Origin: Linyphia triangularis
Lineage: Eukaryota; Arthropoda; Arachnida; Araneae; Linyphiidae
Length of the DNA: 64,000 bases
Direction: 5' to 3'
Assembly: GCA_963978545.1 (NCBI GenBank)
Contig: OZ021721.1
Span: forward strand, 43,462,485-43,526,484
In this document: positions 12,190-23,042 of the stretch, piece by piece
Numbering within the stretch: position 1 is the first letter of the stretch
Layout of the letters: each line of letters starts with the position of its first letter
Program-made: the position numbers and the translations under genes
The notes under the pieces: model-generated
Database searches by the model: none
Told to the model about the DNA's origin: nothing
Seen by the model: the letters and a program-made list of their open reading frames with translations, nothing else

Positions 12190-13911
12190 CTTTTTATTAC
12201 CGAAGAACGAAACATTATACCTAAAGTGGATTCTGTGCATATATTGAAATGTGTGTTAACCAAAAGGATTTGGATCAGGCTCTTTATTACCCAGATTGGG
12301 AATACTATAGCTTATTTCCACTAACAACTGCTTCCTTTAAAACAGTCAAAAATTTGTATGAAGTTGAATGTGGAAATTTGCTTAAATATGCTCATGGTTT
12401 GACTTTAAAAGCTTTGGAGCCTTCAAAACTTGAGACAAAACGTTAAGTTAGCCCTTCAAGTTTTTAACAAATTTCTTGCAGAAGCACTAAATACTCAGAG
12501 TGAAAAGCATAATTTTTTAACTTGGAAGGGGACGTCAGATTTTATAAAATTAATCTGTGATTGGTGGGGGATAATGAACACCAAAACAGGACAACGATTG
12601 AGGGATCCATTACAGCAACCATTTGTAAACAAAGGTTTACAAAAATCTGAAAATGTTTATTTTGTAGAAAAGCATGAAAATGTGAAAATTTTGTTTTAAG
12701 TAATAAATCGAAAAATTAAGAAAAGTCCGAAAATGTAATTTTCCTTAAAAAATTAATTCAATGATTGGATGTTTGGAGTAGTAAAAATTGTACTACTGGC
12801 ACATTGACATCAGAAACCCATTGGGCCATTACACAAAATAGCCATTGTATTTTGGAATTAAAGAATTACTGCTTTAATGAATTAGGTTTTGCATATTTTC
12901 TTCCAGGAAAAGTGCAAACCGATTCATTGGAAGACAGGTTTAGCAAATACAGAATGATGGTTGGTTCACAATATTTGATATCAATTCGACAAGTGTACGA
13001 AAACGAAGCAAAATTGAGCAGGCAACATTTCTATCCATTAACCTTAAATTCATCGATTTATGGTGTTATTAATGTTGAAAACATTGAGGATAATGTGTAC
13101 ACTGTTGATGGTAATGTCACTAAAAATCTTAATAATGAATGTTCAATATCATATTTATATTTGGATATAATGTATGTGAAAAAGATCTCAAAAATATTGA
13201 ACATTCAATGCCTGTTATAATAAACTTTTTTGGTTATTGTGCTCATTCAGCCTTGAAGAAAATACACTGTAAGTACAGTTCACAGCAGATGGTTGTCGAC
13301 AGAACATTAAAATGCAATTATAAATATAAACTAATTGGGAATCTCGATAGAGGTGATTTAGTTTATACATCTGCTTATGTTGTAAACGCTGTAAGTTACA
13401 ATTATATTGTTTTCCAAAAACTATTCCTAAAAGAAAATGAACCAAAATTTTTACAATTAACGTACCATAGATCATTTGTAATTGAAAAGACAATGGATCT
13501 AATTAATAGCAATGAATTTTTCTTTATTGATGACTGTTGTAAAGCTGGTTACACATCGGAAAGTGCTTTAAAGCTCATACTAACTTCATCTACGAATGCT
13601 TTTTAAAAAATTACTGTAGGCAAAAAAATTATATAAAAAAGGTTCAGAGTGTAAAAAGATCTAGAAAGATTACAACGTTGAAGAAAAGAGTTATTCCAAA
13701 TGTTCAAATATTAAGAAATGAAGATAATGCAATTGACTGTCCAAAGTCAGCAAATATTTGTGTAGCTAATAAAACTAAATTATTAAAATCTAAGAAAAAG
13801 GTACAAAGTACTTGTGAAGGAAAGTTACTGCATCCAATTTCTACCTCAAAGTTGATTGTAAAAATAAAAAATAACAAAATATCTAAAGTAAGAAAGGGTA
13901 AAACAGATTGA
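12190..13911 (+). pseudogene. P-element/THAP9-like transposase remnant
   Basis: A relic of an RNase-H-fold P-type transposase that acts in the nucleus to excise and insert its element. Recognisable blocks, in order: VDSVHILKCV at about 12,220; KDLDQALYYPDWEYYS and VKNLYEVECGNLLKYAHGLT (12,249-12,440); after a frame change, QNVKLALQVFNKFLAEAL and FIKLICDWWGIMNTKTGQRL (12,430-12,699); after another, TDSLEDRFSKYRMMVGSQYL and SIRQVYENEA (12,765-13,220); then NLDRGDLVYTSAYVVNAVSY and DDCCKAGYTSESALKLI (13,139-13,606); and a lysine-rich tail ending in TGA at 13,909. The N-terminal THAP zinc finger and the first part of the catalytic domain are absent, so the copy is truncated as well as frameshifted. 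The LEDRFSKYR...ISIRQVYE block is what I rely on for the family call. Confidence 0.87.
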
Positions 13912-14189
13912 ATGTCTTATTTGTTCAATATTCATTTGCATTTTATATGTTGTCAATGTTTTATTCTACAGTAAGGAATTTTCGTTTCATATTATATTCG
14001 TTACTTTCATTTACATGTTTACCAATAGTTTAAAATCTTCTTTAAAAAGCAATATTCCCTGAATCAGTGTTACTCCATTAAAACAGTTTTCAGAAAAAAA
14101 GAACATAAAATCAGCTATCTATTAAAAACGTGAGTGAGCCCTATTCAAACGTAGAATCAAGGCCTCTCTTGGAAGAAGACGCGAAAGGA

Positions 14190-14258
14190 AAGGAGAAACG
14201 GCCTGCTAGTGATGACGTCACGAACTATAGGCAAGGCCTTGTCTTGGAGTCGGTGTTG
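14190..14258 (-). repeat. Right terminal and subterminal inverted repeat of the P-type element
   Basis: The inverted counterpart of 11,957-12,030. It carries TGACGTCA at 14,213-14,220 and an outer GGCAAGGCCTTGTCTTGG ending in GGTGTTG. The CTTACAT duplication follows immediately at 14,259. Confidence 0.8.
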
Positions 14259-15430
14259 CTTACATTCGCTCCAAGCTAACCCAGAACTGACAAAAATCCC
14301 CTAAATTAATTCCTTCCCCAAAAACATCTGCTCTTACCAAAACAGAGGACAGTAGCTTCTAATAGACCTTTTACTTTAAGAATCTGAGTCATGCACCGCC
14401 TACACAATTAACTCCTCGCAATTTCATTAATAAACAAAAAGTGGTTGAATAATCTGGGTTGAGAACAATTTACCTAAGTCCACTTCACCACAGCCCTATC
14501 GGCAACTTTTGGAACTAATTTTTTTAGGTTCAATTCCTCTCTCCATGCTTTCAACAGTCTGTGTATAAAATATAGTTTCATTTCGTTCATTAGTTTTAGT
14601 TGCAGATGCCGTCAAACAGGGAAAGTTATTTAAATGCCACATATTTATAAATTACCTTAAGACAATATTTCTATTTTTTAGTACCAGAAATATTGCTAAA
14701 CATTACTCACTGTATGTTCCGATAACTTTCACATGTATACAGTTTTATTATAAACTCGAAAGAAACATGCTTTTTCGAATATATATTTATGTCTATTAAT
14801 TTCAAATCAAATGAAAAAGTCCGAGCTAGAATTAAAATAGCCAATTAATTTGGATGAGGGTGCTTTAACGGAAAATATCTTAAGAATTGTTTTGTTGAAC
14901 ATTTATTGCGAATATCTTTAGAAGTACTAAAGATTAAAGGGGTACTTTTTTATTTTACTGAAATCCTAAATCAATCAGCATTTCTAAGTTTTTGTATATT
15001 CTTTATTAAAGAAAAATGGAAGTTTAAGTTTTTTTCCTAAAGTTTCCTTAAAATATTGATTGCAGGGTAAGACAAAAAACCAAGAAAGCTTCTTTTAATA
15101 TACGTTTATTAAATCTCCTGTGTTTTGGAGTGAGCGAGTTGAAAAAAAAAAAAAAAAGAATAACTCAGGTAGGTTAATTAAATGTGTTTTTATTCCAAAA
15201 GCACTTGCGTAAAAACTATTAATTGCAACTGCAAGTCATATGTTTGATTAATTAATGAAATTAGTTGAAATTCTGAGAATAGAATGAGACATATTTTTGA
15301 GGGATATGGAGAGAGGGCGTTGTTAAAGAAGTAATTAGCAAAATTGATGATGGCAGTGTACAATTTAATTACGAAAGAAATGACCACGTTAACGCCATTA
15401 AAGTAAAAAAGAAAATAAATACGCTTTTTT

Positions 15431-15465
<35 letters not shown>

Positions 15466-15879
15466 CAAAGAAAAGGCAAAGCACTCAAATATGTTATATG
15501 TAACATTGTAATGTGAAGACAGCCTAGGAATAAAGTAATATTATTTTGTGCAATTTCTTTAAGTGCGTAAGAAGCAAATCATTCTGTTTGGGGTAATTGG
15601 GAAAAATCAATGCAGTAAAAGACGAGTAAAGAAAATTAATATATTAAACAATAAAAATGAGAAAAAGAAAATGTTAAGGAGGGTTTGAGAACTGTGAAAT
15701 AAAATATCTCAAATGAAAATACCAAAATATTAGTTTGATATCTTCTTACATATGCTTAAAATCAACTACCTAAGTTTTTGGAAATAGTAATATTTTTGAC
15801 GTATAAATGTAATAAAGATTGAATTGTGACACTGAGCAAACTGTTAAATTAAGTCAAGTTTTATTGCATATATTCACTA
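14259..15879. other. Right flank of the P element and AT-rich DNA
   Basis: The first 300 bp are mixed-composition sequence, likely part of whatever the P element inserted into. The remainder is AT-rich with a 26-base poly(A) run at about 15,435-15,460. The minus-strand open frame at 15,190-15,468 begins in that run (a string of Phe codons) and is not credible as a gene. Confidence 0.5.
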
Positions 15880-16129
15880 GGGCGTGTCAGAAAAAAGCAT
15901 TTTTTTTTTACATTCGCTTTGTAATATCTCTAAAAACTTGTTATTTGGGTAAAAAATAAGGTCTAAAAAATTGTAAAACTTTTGATCTATAGCTTCAGTT
16001 GACAATGGGCAATTATATATTAGCACATTTTGTTAAAAAATTATTTGGGGTAATTATCCCCCTGAGAAATAATGTAATACATTTAACTTATATTTTGTTG
16101 TTTATTTGTAAATAACACTCATGGTGTTT

Positions 16130-17800
16130 TAATGTAATCTTCAGGGGGCCAATCGTGCTTCATTTCTGTGTAAATATAAAAATGTCGATCATAAAAGCAG
16201 TTACAATGATCACTGCAACATCTGGGTAAGATTGTACTACAGCAAAGTTTGATCACTATCATCTCAATCCCATATAAGGAATTTGAGACACATCTGTGTT
16301 ACATTTTTTACAGTAATTTCAACTGTTTGAATATGCAATTGGAAGGAAGATAAGATCTTGTTCGATGTTTCCTTTGCCACTATTCCTCCAAATGTTCAAG
16401 TGTTAGATTTTCTTTTCAGAAGAGGTTTGGTTACAGTAAAATTGTGCCAGTTTATCAAGTCTGTCTAGTCCACTGTAGCAAAGTTCAGTAGGGATGTATG
16501 AATTTTCATGATATTATTAGCTAATGCAGTTGATTCATTTCTTGACAACATAATTTGTCGCAAGGTTAATTGTCTGATGTGTGGCCGGTCATTCAAAAGC
16601 CTTCATGTTTTCGGGATAAATAAAAACTTTTCCTTTGTACTACTGGATCAACAATATCTGTAACATGTGAGAATAATATTCTTCATTATATTTTGTGGGT
16701 CATTACTACACATTAGTTGGAAGCGAATTAGAAACCACATTGGAGCTTAGACATTGCTTATAAATTGCTTGAATCTTGAGGTTTGTGTCAGGATTGAATT
16801 ATTAAATGTTTAGTCGATGTATCTTGTTTTCAGTGGTCAACAGCCTAGCATGATATAGAATTATATATAGAAGATTTTCCACAATTTTTATTGACAAAAT
16901 AATTTGTTTTTATTTCAGAGCAAATTTTTTTTTTTTATTGCTTCCAAAAGATTCAGAAAGTATTTTTGATCTTATCTAAGTACCGATGGGGGGGGGGGGG
17001 TAAATACTGGGGAAGGTGTATCAGATGAAATAGATCCCAACTTTATCAATGGTAGTATTTTACATTTTAAAAGCAATTCACTTATTGGACTTGAAAATGA
17101 ATTTTATGCTGTTGTACCCCATCACATTTTTTAAAGATTGGTGTCAGGAACATTAGAGAGTTCGATTAAGAAATAACTAGTGTAATCGGAGATTATGCTA
17201 CTGCTCTATCTTCTGATGTTGTGGTATCTATTTGTAGAAATGATCGCATCATTTTTCTTTCTCTACGAAGTTTTGATCTATCAACTGCATCAATCTCCAT
17301 CATTAATCCTGCATCCTCTAGCAAAGCTGAAGCAATAAATACTTCTATCCAATTCTATCATATACCTCAGTTCTATCACATGCTTTTGGTTGGTTTGGTT
17401 GGTTGTTTTCAGATTATCTGGTGCCGTCAGCAACACGAGGGCTATAATGCGCCGAAACATTCGTCATTAGACAAGCCAACATACATTTAAGAACACCCAT
17501 GCCTAACATGGGACTCGAACCCTCAACCTCGTGTTCTAGAGGCTAGCACGCTAAACACTACACCGTTTGGTCGGCCGCATGCTTTTGAAAGAGCAGTGTA
17601 TTTCAGTTTCCTAAGAGTTTATGGACATCTACAAGGCATCGATGATATGGATGGGCATCCTCACTTTCAGGTACAGATGATTTCGAAAAAATTCTGAAGT
17701 GATTCCGAACCAAACTTAGCACCAGAACATCTGGAAATTATTGCTTTATTTGACGATTGGTTATTTGACATATTCTATAACTTATCTTTTAGAGTTTTCT
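16130..17800 (-). pseudogene. Broken minus-strand ORF of an uncharacterised arthropod protein family
   Basis: The reverse strand keeps coding-like blocks separated by stops and frameshifts. One reads VLVLSLVRNHF and SEDAHPYHRCLVDVHKLL (about 17,710-17,600); it resumes beyond the SINE as LLEDAGLMMEIDAVDRSKLR (about 17,330-17,270). Further on come VTDIVDPVVQRKSFYL (about 16,660-16,610), NDRPHIRQLTLRQIMLSRNE (about 16,595-16,535) and NWHNFTVTKPLLKRKS. The IVDPVVQRKSF...RPHIRQL...RI pattern resembles uncharacterised, transposon-like arthropod proteins I have seen, but I cannot name a domain. A 13-base G run at 16,988-17,000 interrupts it. The plus-strand frame at 17,221-17,490 is a shadow of this relic plus the SINE. 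Confidence 0.5.
17389..17577 (-). mobile_element. tRNA-derived SINE with 10-bp target duplication
   Basis: A 189-bp insertion flanked by CATGCTTTTG at 17,379-17,388 and again at 17,578-17,587. Read on the minus strand it starts with a tRNA-like head. The polymerase III B box GGTTCGAGTCC is at 17,511-17,521, and an A-box-like TAGTGTTTAGCG lies about 40 bp upstream. It runs through a body and ends in a short AACC-type tail at the left boundary. Interrupting the older decayed coding sequence shows it came later. Confidence 0.85.
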
Positions 17801-18860
17801 TAGTAAGTTTTAGAGGGCTACGGATGTCAAGACCGTCAATATACATTTTATATTCTATAACCTGGTCCCGTAAAAATGCTTATTCTGGCTTGACATAAAA
17901 CTGCGCACTTGCAGGGAGATTGATCAAATAATTTATTTATTTTCTTTTGGTACTTTTGAACTTTTGTGAAAACACATGGAAGCTTTGAGCTTTCGGATAA
18001 TTTAAGTTTTCTATGATTTTATGATAGGTTTTTCCTCTTTTATATAATTCGGTGTTTAAATGATATGAGAATTGATATTTATTCCAACTTTTTAAGTTGT
18101 TGTTGCTATGATGATAGAAATTTTCAATAAAGATGGACTTTTGTTATTCAATGCTCTTTTCATATCATTTCTAATAAAAAGGTTAAATTTCAAAGCATCT
18201 TTGATTCAAGGAAGGATTTTATCTAGAAAAATTGCAGGCTCTCTTGATACTTCACATAATATATTTCTTCTTATTTCCATATTAGAAATAAATTCATAAT
18301 GAACAGGATACATAACATTGAATCCAAAACTGTTTCTTTTCCTTTTCTGAAACAATACGAGAAAGGAAACTAAAATAGATTTCGATTTTACACAATGTGA
18401 CATTGACTCAAAAAACAGTTGTTTGAATGTTCTGTTCATTTGATTGGAGAAAAAATATAGATCCCACCACTTTTTTGAAAATATTGTAGAGGTAAGATAG
18501 TAAAATATATTTTCATTGGAAGTGAATAGCTTTTAAAAGATTTTTTTTATCGTTGGCCTGGATTTTATAATAGATGGTAATGGTGGCATTTAAATAACTA
18601 TGCTCTCACTGAAATAATGTCTTGAATTATGATTTGATGTCCATTTTTAAGTCATGCAGTTCTATAAAAATCTATGATTATTTTTCCAGATGATAACCAA
18701 CTAAGCGTCAGTAATTTAAATGTGTTTCAATATTTCTCATGTTCAAAATCGCTAATATCTAGGTTCTTTGGGACACCTGAAGATATTCAGATTTAAACCA
18801 AATAACAAGTTTTGACAGTTATTAATAAGAAAATTTTGAAAAAAAGCTTTGGTTTGACCC

Positions 18861-21800
18861 GGTAATATATACACAGAGTAGGTAGAGCACAATGAGTACA
18901 TACAATATTAAAGTATTTTTTTTATGTTCTTGTATTATGTAAGATAGTAGGTCCATTTATATTTTTTGTTTAGTTAGGTACATGGACATATATTTTCTAT
19001 CCAAACAATATGATTGTGAGTGAGAACCTTTAAGGTTTAACTTTAACATATCAACTTTTATTGAGCATTTAAATTTATGTACAGTTTCAATCGTCTGAGC
19101 ATCTTGAAATATTATGAAGACAACGCTGTCAATATGTGCATTGTAAAAAGAATCCCTACGTTTGATGCGGTCTACTCAAACTCAATCTAACAATTATTTT
19201 TAAATAATAAATTTTCGAAACAATATTGTATTAACAAAAGTTAACTATATCTTATAATTTTAATATTTGCAAGTGATAGACACGGCGTTTGTTCCTTGGA
19301 TAATAGCATTGCCCTCTCACAAAATTGAATATCCAAAACACAGCCAAGAAGTCATACAAATTTATAATACCGCAAAATAAAAACTCACAAATATGTTCCG
19401 AATGTACAAATATCACTGTTTGCTGATCATCATTTCACATATTCATAGAAATATGAAATAAAAAAAAAACTTAAAAAAAAAAAAAAAAGGAAAAAGAAAG
19501 AAGAAGAAGAAAAAAAAAACTTAAAAAAAAAAAAAACGTATTACATTTCCTTATCACCAATATTGATTTTTAATTTAAAAGCCCCTAGGTTTGTTTAACT
19601 AAAAGTAGCTTTGCGATAGAAGATATCCTGCAAGCTGCAGTATTGAAAGTTATTTCAAGTGAAACAAGATTTCAAGAATCTAAATAGAAATTGTAAACAA
19701 GGTGTGCTCAAGGTAAATTAATAGAAACATCCAATGCAATCAGTCCAATCTCACTAAATCTAGCAAGTGATTCCCCTGGGAAAGAAACGGGTTAGATATT
19801 AAAGCATAACTTCAATCCTTGTCGTTGTTGATACATGCTCTATTTATCTTTACACTTCTTGGAGATGCAAGGTTAAAATACAAAAGCGACAAATATTTTT
19901 AATTCTACAATACGCACAGGCGGAAATGTTTTTAGAGTGGAAAATAAAATAAATATTAGGAGAGTAAAAAGTTGAGATTTTTAAAGAACCTGGTTTCAAA
20001 AAATGTGAAAGCACGATGAAAAATTATTTTTCGTGATACATTAAGTAAATCCAATGGATTTTATTTATTGAGACGTTGACGCCCGATGAGTAAATGAATA
20101 TTTGTTAATGCTACTCCAATACACAAGAAAACAAATTCTTAAGTATTTTTTTGACTAAAATATATATCATGCTTTAATTCAGTGTCCTTTTATAAAAAAA
20201 AATAATTAAAATTTTAATCGTAATAGGCAAATAATGCTTATAAATATATCGGTGACAATTTGAGTGAGTCGTAATTTTTTTGTAAGAAATAGACTTAATT
20301 TTATTTTTAATAAACTATTATATAGTTATATTCGCTCAGCTAAATATTAGAAAACACAGTTCAGTCTTTTCTGTTAATTATAAGTGAACTGTATTCTCTG
20401 TTTTGAAGATCATTCATTGGTTAAAAAAGCTAATGTTCAATCAGATATAACATTTATCTCTATTTTAACAAAAAATAAACTTACCATTCTCCCCACATGG
20501 TCTCAATTTGCTTGAATTCCTAACAATATAGGTTTATGGAAACTTCAGTGATATAACGCATTAAAAAAAATAATATCCTGTTCCTTTTTTTTATTTTTCT
20601 GAAAAGAATTAGGCTTGCATTTTTGTAATACAATAGAATTGGTATTATAATTGATGCCTGGAAAAATTGTGCAATTTTGTAACAAAATTAAGACTGCTAG
20701 TTTAATAAATTTATTAAAATTTTCCCGACTGAGTTGGATTCCTAAATTAGGTGTCAATAAATCTTCTTTACAATTGTTTTTAAAATACATCAAATATATG
20801 ATCTTCGAAAATAAATCTTTCTCGCTTATATTTATGAAATCTAATATATTATCTTATGAAACTAGAAGCTCAAGTTTAGGTTCAGTCAACGAATGTAAGG
20901 AACTCGGTATAATTTTTTGAAGTGCCTTTTTGTTTGGGTGAGGAGGAGGAGGGGAATACAAAGAAAACGTCGAATAACAAAATTGTCTTCAGCTAAAACG
21001 TTATTAATATTCCATGAAGGATAAACGGGTAGTGATAGGGAAACTACTTTCTAAAATCCAAGTTTAAACATTTAATTTTTTTTTACTGTATGGCCATTTC
21101 AAAATAGAAATTCTAAAACTGAAAACATACTTTAGACTGCAAAAAAACCATAGCTTTTATATTTACTAAATATATGTATAACATGATATTAATTGGATAT
21201 AAGTTGAACAAGAACATTCAAACTTTATTCCAATATACTTTTTTAATTATTTCTTTGGGTGAGGATTTTTTTACTTTTGTTTTTGTACATTGAAACGATT
21301 TTTCAACAAAGAAAATATTAAATAATGTCTAAATACAGATTTTAAAGAAATTACTATACAGCCACCCAGTAATCAAGTTCAAGTTTAATATAAAACAAAT
21401 TTAATTTGATCTATAAATAATAAACAATTTTCTTTTAGACTTATGATGATCGAAGCTACTTAGCAGTGTTTTCCTCGGGTAAGAAAGGGAGAAGTGATTC
21501 AAGTTTGAAAGATGAGAAATATATATAAAAAAAAAAAAAAAAAACTTAATCGTCTAAATAGGCAAACATACATAAATTGTAAACGCATAAATTGTACAAT
21601 AAATGTAAAAAATATGTAAAAATACATAAACAATTTATGAATGTCATACATAAATTGACATACATAAATTGTCTTAGTGTGATAACTAAATTAGTATAAA
21701 CCATAATTTTTTTTTTTATTCTGAAATATTTGTTCAAAAGGCATCTTTCTGAAAATATATGATAAAAACAAGCTGCTTCCAAAATCATGATCAAGCCGAA

Positions 21801-22735
21801 AATGTAATTAATTCTTAATACAAAAATATAAATACTAGTGGTACACCATGTCTTTTCAAATACTTTTTTGCTTTATTTTGTAACAATAAAAACTTCTTTT
21901 GTTGAATCATTTCATGAATTATGTTTAAAATATCATTCCTCTTCTTTTTATCTGATTTGGATAGTATTGTACGAAAAGTAAAACTAAATTTAATTATCAG
22001 TTTCGTAACATTCAGAGATATACAGAATAAATGTTTGATAATAAACTGTTGATACTGTTTTAACGGTTTTAAGATTATAGAGAAAAAAATATTTATTCAC
22101 GAAAGAATGTTGGACGATAATATTTTAAGATACGATGTAAATGACTATTAAGATTGAAAAGGGATCTGGATTAGAGTAAGGATAAATGACATTTTTATGA
22201 GGTAAAATATGTCTAAAAATAAGAGTTTGGTAATCCATGTATATAATCTGATGAATCCAAAAAAAAAAAAAAAAAAAATGGAAAATACAACCGTGTAATC
22301 AATTACATTCTTTGAATAAAGATAAATAATAGGGGTAGAATATTTGGTACTCTGAATTATGAAATATTCGTAAGCTAAAATACCTACACTATTCATAAAA
22401 ACATATAGATGTATAACTTCTATTTTGAAAAGTGAATTCTTTTCTTTTCCTTTTTCATATTCAGAATATCATAAAAAGAATTAGCAAGATTTATGCAAAA
22501 ACTGAAGATTTGATTTAAGTATCCTTGTGAATAGAATAGATTATATAATATATTAATTTTCAACCTGGTTTTATCATGTAGGATGAAAACTTAACTTCAC
22601 AATTCTACTAAAATATTTTTAACCACCACTATTTTGTAATAAATGTTTGTTTTAATACTTTCTTTTACAGTATCTTTGTATGGCATTTTATAATCAGGGT
22701 AAAACCTATTTGCTAAGATAAATTTGATAGAAAAG
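18861..22735. other. AT-rich intergenic DNA with A-rich low-complexity tracts
   Basis: No gene recognised. Low-complexity stretches include 19,460-19,535 (poly-A blocks with AAGAAGAAG), 21,527-21,545 (poly-A), a locally repeated CATAAATTG motif at about 21,565-21,680, and 22,259-22,278 (poly-A). Open frames such as 20,651-20,920 and 21,546-21,794 are biased in composition and unrecognised. Confidence 0.6.
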
Positions 22736-22809
22736 GCATGAAAGTAATTATTAATATGAGTTGATTTTATGTATTATGGTCTTTTAATTATTGAATGCTA
22801 TTTTTGTGA

Positions 22810-22858
<49 letters not shown>

Positions 22859-23042
22859 TTGTTGTTTATAAAGTAAAAAATTATTTTATGATTACAAAAT
22901 ATGTTTTATAAAAATAACAATTTCAAAAAGATAAATGATAACGATTTAAAAAAATAATAATGAAATATTCACAAAAATAGCATTCAATAATTAAAAGGCC
23001 ATGGTATAAAAAATCAAATCATATAAATAATTACTTTCATGC
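22736..23042. repeat. Inverted repeat with (TA)n core, MITE-like
   Basis: Arms of about 80 bp at 22,736-22,819 and 22,962-23,042 are inverted copies of each other. Long identical blocks include GCATGAAAGTAATTATT and CTTTTAATTATTGAATGCTA with TTTTTGTGAATAT. The centre holds a TA tract (22,817-22,856) and AT-rich filler. Size and structure suit a small hairpin-type non-autonomous element, but I could not see a target duplication, so slippage around the TA tract is an alternative origin. Confidence 0.6.

Larger units (their letters stand above)
11957..14258 (+). mobile_element. P-superfamily DNA transposon, internally deleted, with target duplication
   Basis: The left end reads CAACACCGACTCTAAGACAA and continues GGCCTTGCCT. 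The right end is its inverted copy with one difference (T to C) over 30 bp. Both ends share inner motifs: GACGTCA at 12,007-12,013 followed by AGCAGGCC, and TGACGTCA at 14,213-14,220 beside the inverted GGCCTGCT. The flanks read CTTACAT on both sides (11,950-11,956 and 14,259-14,265), a 7-bp match consistent with the 8-bp duplication made by P transposases if one end base has changed. The internal coding region is a P/THAP9-like transposase relic on the plus strand. At 2.3 kb, and lacking the N-terminal part of the transposase, this is a non-autonomous derivative. Confidence 0.85.
15880..18860 (-). mobile_element. Heavily decayed minus-strand element with imperfect inverted ends
   Basis: The two ends are roughly inverted copies over about 80 bp. 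The best block is AACTTGTTATTTGG at 15,935-15,948 against CCAAATAACAAGTT at 18,798-18,811, flanked by matching T-rich, AATA and AAAGC patches, with outermost GGG at about 15,880 and CCC at 18,858-18,860. Between them lies a broken minus-strand coding sequence and a younger SINE. No clear target duplication was found, so the boundaries and superfamily are uncertain. It is probably a DNA transposon, or a retrogene copied into one. Confidence 0.45.

Noticed and set aside
17221..17490. Plus-strand open frame of 89 codons
   Set aside because: Made of the antisense of a minus-strand relic plus part of the SINE insertion.
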